In this document: piece after piece, positions 61,338 through 64,000 of the stretch
How the letters are laid out: each line of letters starts with the position of its first letter
How positions within the stretch are numbered: the stretch's first letter is position 1
NCBI RefSeq assembly: GCF_019308285.1
Contig: NZ_WWEM01000040.1
Span: 167,040 to 231,039 of the forward strand
Direction of reading: 5' to 3'
From: Flavobacterium quisquiliarum
GTDB lineage: Bacteria > Bacteroidota > Bacteroidia > Flavobacteriales > Flavobacteriaceae
Length of the DNA: 64,000 nt
Position numbers and translations under genes: made by a program
The notes under the pieces: generated by a model
The model's database searches: none
What the model was told of the DNA's origin: nothing
What the model saw: only the letters and a program-made list of their open reading frames with translations

Positions 61338-62891
61338 ATGGATAAGATCAAAATACTTTGGGTCGATGATGAAATCGATCTTTTAAAGCCCCACATATTA
61401 TTTCTAGAAAAGAAAAACTACGAAGTTACTACTTGTAATAACGGCCTCGATGCGATTGCCTTATTTGAAGAAGATAATTTCGATATTGTTTTTCTGGATG
61501 AGAACATGCCTGGAATGAGCGGTTTGGAAACCCTTTCTGAAATGAAAGAAAAAAAATCAGCGATTCCCATGATTATGATTACCAAAAGTGAGGAAGAATA
61601 TATTATGGAAGAAGCCATAGGTTCTAAAATCGCCGATTATTTAATTAAACCGGTTAATCCGAATCAGATTCTATTAAGCTTAAAGAAAAATCTGGATGAT
61701 TCAAGGTTAATTACTGAAAAAACTACTTTAGATTATCAAAAGGAATTCAGAAAAATTGCAATGGAATTAGCAATGGTTAATTCTTATGAAGATTGGATCG
61801 AGTTGTATAAAAAATTATTGTTCTGGGAATTAAAACTCGAAGATATCAATGACACTGCGATGATCGAAATTCTGGAATCTCAAAAAGTAGAAGCTAATTC
61901 GCAATTTGGAAAATTCATTGAACGAAATTATGAAGATTGGTTCGCACCAAAAGCAGATAAACCTATACAGTCTCATACTTTATTTAAAGAATTAGTAGTT
62001 CCTGAACTTAAAAAGAAAGATAAACCAGTTCTTTTTGTTGTAATTGACAATCTGAGATACGATCAATGGAAATCCTTTGAAAGTGTAGTATCAAATTATT
62101 ACAAATTAGAAAAAGAAGTTCCTTATTATTCTATCCTTCCAACCGCTACGCAATACGCCCGAAATTCAATTTTCTCAGGTTTAATGCCGGTTGAAATGGA
62201 AAAACAATTCCCTCAATACTGGAAAAATGATGTGGAAGATGGAGGAAAAAACCTATATGAAGCAGAATTTCTTTCAGCGCAATTAAAGCGTTTAGGCTTA
62301 AATATTAAGGAAGATTATTTCAAAATCACAAATTATTCTGGAGGTAAAAAGTTAGCCGAGAACTTTAAAGCTTTAAAAGGAAACGACTTAGTCACGGTAG
62401 TTTACAATTTTGTCGACATGCTCTCGCACGCTAAAACTGAAATGGAAGTCGTAAAAGAATTAGCATCAGACGACAAAGCATATCGTTCGCTGACATTAAG
62501 CTGGTTTAAAAATTCCCCACTATTAGAAATCATTCAGCAGGCACAGCTTTTAGGATTCAAATTAATCCTGACAACTGACCACGGAACAATAAATGTAAAA
62601 AATCCGTCGAAAGTTGTGGGAGATAAAAATACAAGTCTAAATTTGCGTTACAAAACAGGGCGTAGTTTGACATACGAACAAAAAGATGTATACGTAGTGA
62701 AAGAACCTAAAACAATTGGTCTTCCAGCTATAAATATGAGTAGTTCGTTTATTTTTGCTAAAAATGATTTTTTCTTAGCCTATGTAAACAACTACAACCA
62801 TTATGTGAGTTATTATAAAAACACGTACCAGCATGGCGGAATTTCATTAGAAGAAATGATTATTCCGTTTTTGGTATTTAATCCGAAATAA
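61338..62891 (+). CDS. porX: PorX-type response regulator with PglZ (alkaline phosphatase-fold) domain
   Basis: This 517-residue protein has an N-terminal CheY-like receiver (1-120; ILWVDDEIDLLKPH, phospho-acceptor Asp in IVFLDENMPGMSG, Lys in DYLIKPVNP) and a helical linker. A C-terminal PglZ domain carries LFVVIDNLRYDQW, the nucleophile Thr in ILPTATQYARNSIF, and LTTDHGTINV metal ligands. This is the exact build of PorX, which with PorY and the sigma factor SigP controls the type IX secretion system and acts as a phosphodiesterase. Its partners and the T9SS genes are not in the window. Confidence 0.92.
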   Translation: MDKIKILWVDDEIDLLKPHILFLEKKNYEVTTCNNGLDAIALFEEDNFDIVFLDENMPGMSGLETLSEMKEKKSAIPMIMITKSEEEYIMEEAIGSKIADYLIKPVNPNQILLSLKKNLDDSRLITEKTTLDYQKEFRKIAMELAMVNSYEDWIELYKKLLFWELKLEDINDTAMIEILESQKVEANSQFGKFIERNYEDWFAPKADKPIQSHTLFKELVVPELKKKDKPVLFVVIDNLRYDQWKSFESVVSNYYKLEKEVPYYSILPTATQYARNSIFSGLMPVEMEKQFPQYWKNDVEDGGKNLYEAEFLSAQLKRLGLNIKEDYFKITNYSGGKKLAENFKALKGNDLVTVVYNFVDMLSHAKTEMEVVKELASDDKAYRSLTLSWFKNSPLLEIIQQAQLLGFKLILTTDHGTINVKNPSKVVGDKNTSLNLRYKTGRSLTYEQKDVYVVKEPKTIGLPAINMSSSFIFAKNDFFLAYVNNYNHYVSYYKNTYQHGGISLEEMIIPFLVFNPK

Positions 62892-62900
62892 AAATTTATC

Positions 62901-62978
62901 GCCACGAATTTCACGAATTGACACTAATTTAAATTTAAAAGAAAAAAATAATTCGTGAAAATTCGTGAAATTCGTGGC
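62901..62978. repeat. Inverted-repeat element between porX and tsaE
   Basis: GCCACGAATTTCACGAAT (62901-62918) and ATTCGTGAAATTCGTGGC (62961-62978) are exact 18-base inverse complements. An extra ATTCGTGAAA copy lies at 62951. The ATG at 62965 lies inside it, so it is not the tsaE start. Confidence 0.75.
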
Positions 62979-62994
62979 AAAAATAAAACATACA

Positions 62995-63402
62995 ATGAAC
63001 ATCGTTTTTTCATTAGATCAAATTCAAGAAGTTGCACAGCAGATTATAGATTCAAATCCTAAAAAAATTATCCTTTTTAATGGAGAAATGGGAGTTGGAA
63101 AAACTACATTAATTAAGCAATTATGCAAAACTTTAGGAGTTGAAGATGCAACCAGCAGTCCAACATTTTCATTAGTAAATGAGTATTATGCTGTTAACAA
63201 TCAAGTAGTTTATCACTTTGATTTTTATCGATTGAATAAAGAAACCGAAGCTCTAGATATGGGTGTCGACGATTATTTATATTCAGGAAATTGGTGTTTT
63301 ATTGAATGGTCGGAAAAAATAGCAAGTTTGATTCCAGAAGAACATTCTACTATTAACATCGAATTGCTAGCTGACGGAAAAAGAGAATTGAATCTGAATT
63401 AA
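62995..63402 (+). CDS. tsaE: tRNA threonylcarbamoyladenosine biosynthesis ATPase TsaE
   Basis: This 135-residue P-loop ATPase is needed with TsaB and TsaD for t6A37 formation on tRNAs. The Walker A FNGEMGVGKTTLIKQL, switch segment SSPTFSLVNEY, HFDFYRL and GNWCFIEWSEKI are typical. I start at the ATG at 62995 (MNIVFSLDQI). The longer start at 62965 lies inside an intergenic palindrome. Confidence 0.95.
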   Translation: MNIVFSLDQIQEVAQQIIDSNPKKIILFNGEMGVGKTTLIKQLCKTLGVEDATSSPTFSLVNEYYAVNNQVVYHFDFYRLNKETEALDMGVDDYLYSGNWCFIEWSEKIASLIPEEHSTINIELLADGKRELNLN

Positions 63403-63406
63403 CATC

Positions 63407-64000
63407 ATGTCAGAAGAACATAATCACAATTGTATTGATTTTGATGATTTAATGAATAACATTAAAATCAATATTGAAAAATATGGCCTGCAAGTTATAA
63501 TCATAGAAGCGACTGATTATTTACCTTCATTTGCTTACAGTATTGGACTTTGGCAAAAATACAATCATCCAGAAATTATTTGTTTTGGATTGTCAAAATC
63601 TCTTTTACATGAAATTATAAATGATGTTGCCGAGATAGTCAAGCAAAATGAAAAAATTACCGAAAAGAAAAATTACTCAAACATTTTTGAACATAGCAGA
63701 TCTGAATTCCTAAAAGTTCATCCAAAAAATATTCAAGACTATTTTGGTAGTGCAATTAATTACTACGAGAAAGAAGATTTTACCGCCTTGCAATTGGTTT
63801 GGACAGATCGAAATGATAAATTTCCTTGGGAGGAAAATTTCGAAGAAGAATTTCTTTACAAGCAACCTTTGTTAGACAGAAACATCGATTTCAAATTTAA
63901 CGAACCTAAAAACCTTACTGCTTTCACAACTAGACAATGGTTAGATACAGAAAAACCAATCATTAGGGTTGTACACGACGAAGATGGAGATTGGCAGTTT
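63407..64000 (+). CDS. DUF4262-like protein, cut by the window end
   Basis: The frame starts with ATG at 63407, four bases after tsaE, and is open for 198 codons to the end of the window. The residues FAYSIGLWQKYNHPEIICFGLS and a long acidic region with WTDRND and FPWEENFEEEF fit DUF4262, a family of unknown function. The close spacing suggests co-transcription with tsaE. The C-terminus is outside the window. Confidence 0.75.
   Translation, partial: MSEEHNHNCIDFDDLMNNIKINIEKYGLQVIIIEATDYLPSFAYSIGLWQKYNHPEIICFGLSKSLLHEIINDVAEIVKQNEKITEKKNYSNIFEHSRSEFLKVHPKNIQDYFGSAINYYEKEDFTALQLVWTDRNDKFPWEENFEEEFLYKQPLLDRNIDFKFNEPKNLTAFTTRQWLDTEKPIIRVVHDEDGDWQF

Noticed and set aside
62965..62994. ATG at 62965 as start of tsaE
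   Set aside because: It lies inside the arm of an intergenic palindrome. The next ATG fits the family start.

Overview
The window looks like a chromosomal segment of a Flavobacterium-like member of the Bacteroidota. The evidence is the low G+C content, promoters of the TTG / TAnnTTTG type, a SusC/SusD pair under an ECF sigma and FecR, a fused lpxC-fabZ, a PorX-type regulator of the type IX secretion system, and a bifunctional hisB. Most genes are ordinary core or biosynthetic genes. No phage, insertion sequence, CRISPR array, tRNA or rRNA gene was seen.

Region 1-6.8 kb: the tail of one gene, two small secreted proteins, a cNMP-binding/CBS/DUF294 nucleotidyltransferase-like regulator coupled to a DnaQ-like exonuclease with altered catalytic motifs, and acetyl-CoA synthetase (acs) facing them. 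Region 6.8-15.1 kb: branched-chain amino acid genes on the minus strand, as leuA-leuB and ilvD-ilvB-ilvN-ilvC. Between leuB and ilvD lie a promoter box, a 24-residue leader peptide rich in Ile and Val, and a strong intrinsic terminator, which together form a classical attenuator. Region 15.2-21 kb: a helical protein of unknown function, a class D beta-lactamase with a probable 3' frameshift, an M1 peptidase, a CBM9-like protein and a 104-bp palindromic element.

Region 21-29.1 kb: the complete histidine operon in the order leader-hisG-D-C-B-H-A-F-IE, again headed by an attenuator. Its leader peptide has five His codons, and the sequence supports alternative pairings. Intergenic palindromic repeats are scattered between the his genes, and one of them forms the end of the hisD reading frame. 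Region 29.2-35.8 kb: an OmpR-type response regulator and histidine kinase, divergent from an LTA-synthase-like sulfatase whose promoter carries an array of 11-bp-phased TTAAG-like half-sites. An S1/P1-nuclease-like protein and a secreted protein follow. Region 35.8-42.8 kb: a YeiH-type transporter with a LysR regulator, an M15 peptidase, a DUF4846 protein, a VWA membrane protein, fabG and a small membrane protein.

Region 42.8-52.7 kb: a surface nutrient-acquisition locus (ECF sigma, FecR anti-sigma, STN-containing SusC, SusD, a Mx1-type metallopeptidase lipoprotein and a DUF4302 lipoprotein), plus a 43-residue single-span membrane protein. Region 52.9-61.1 kb: a lipid A/translation cluster (HD hydrolase, lpxD, lpxC-fabZ, lpxA, efp, a second LpxD-like protein, an NTF2-like protein, sucD) and a GIY-YIG-like protein. 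Region 61.3-64 kb: porX, tsaE and a DUF4262 gene cut by the window end.

The clearest biology is regulatory. Two amino-acid operons in one window carry leader-peptide attenuators, and a two-component system sits beside a visible phased operator. All functional names come from reading motifs by eye; no database search was run.
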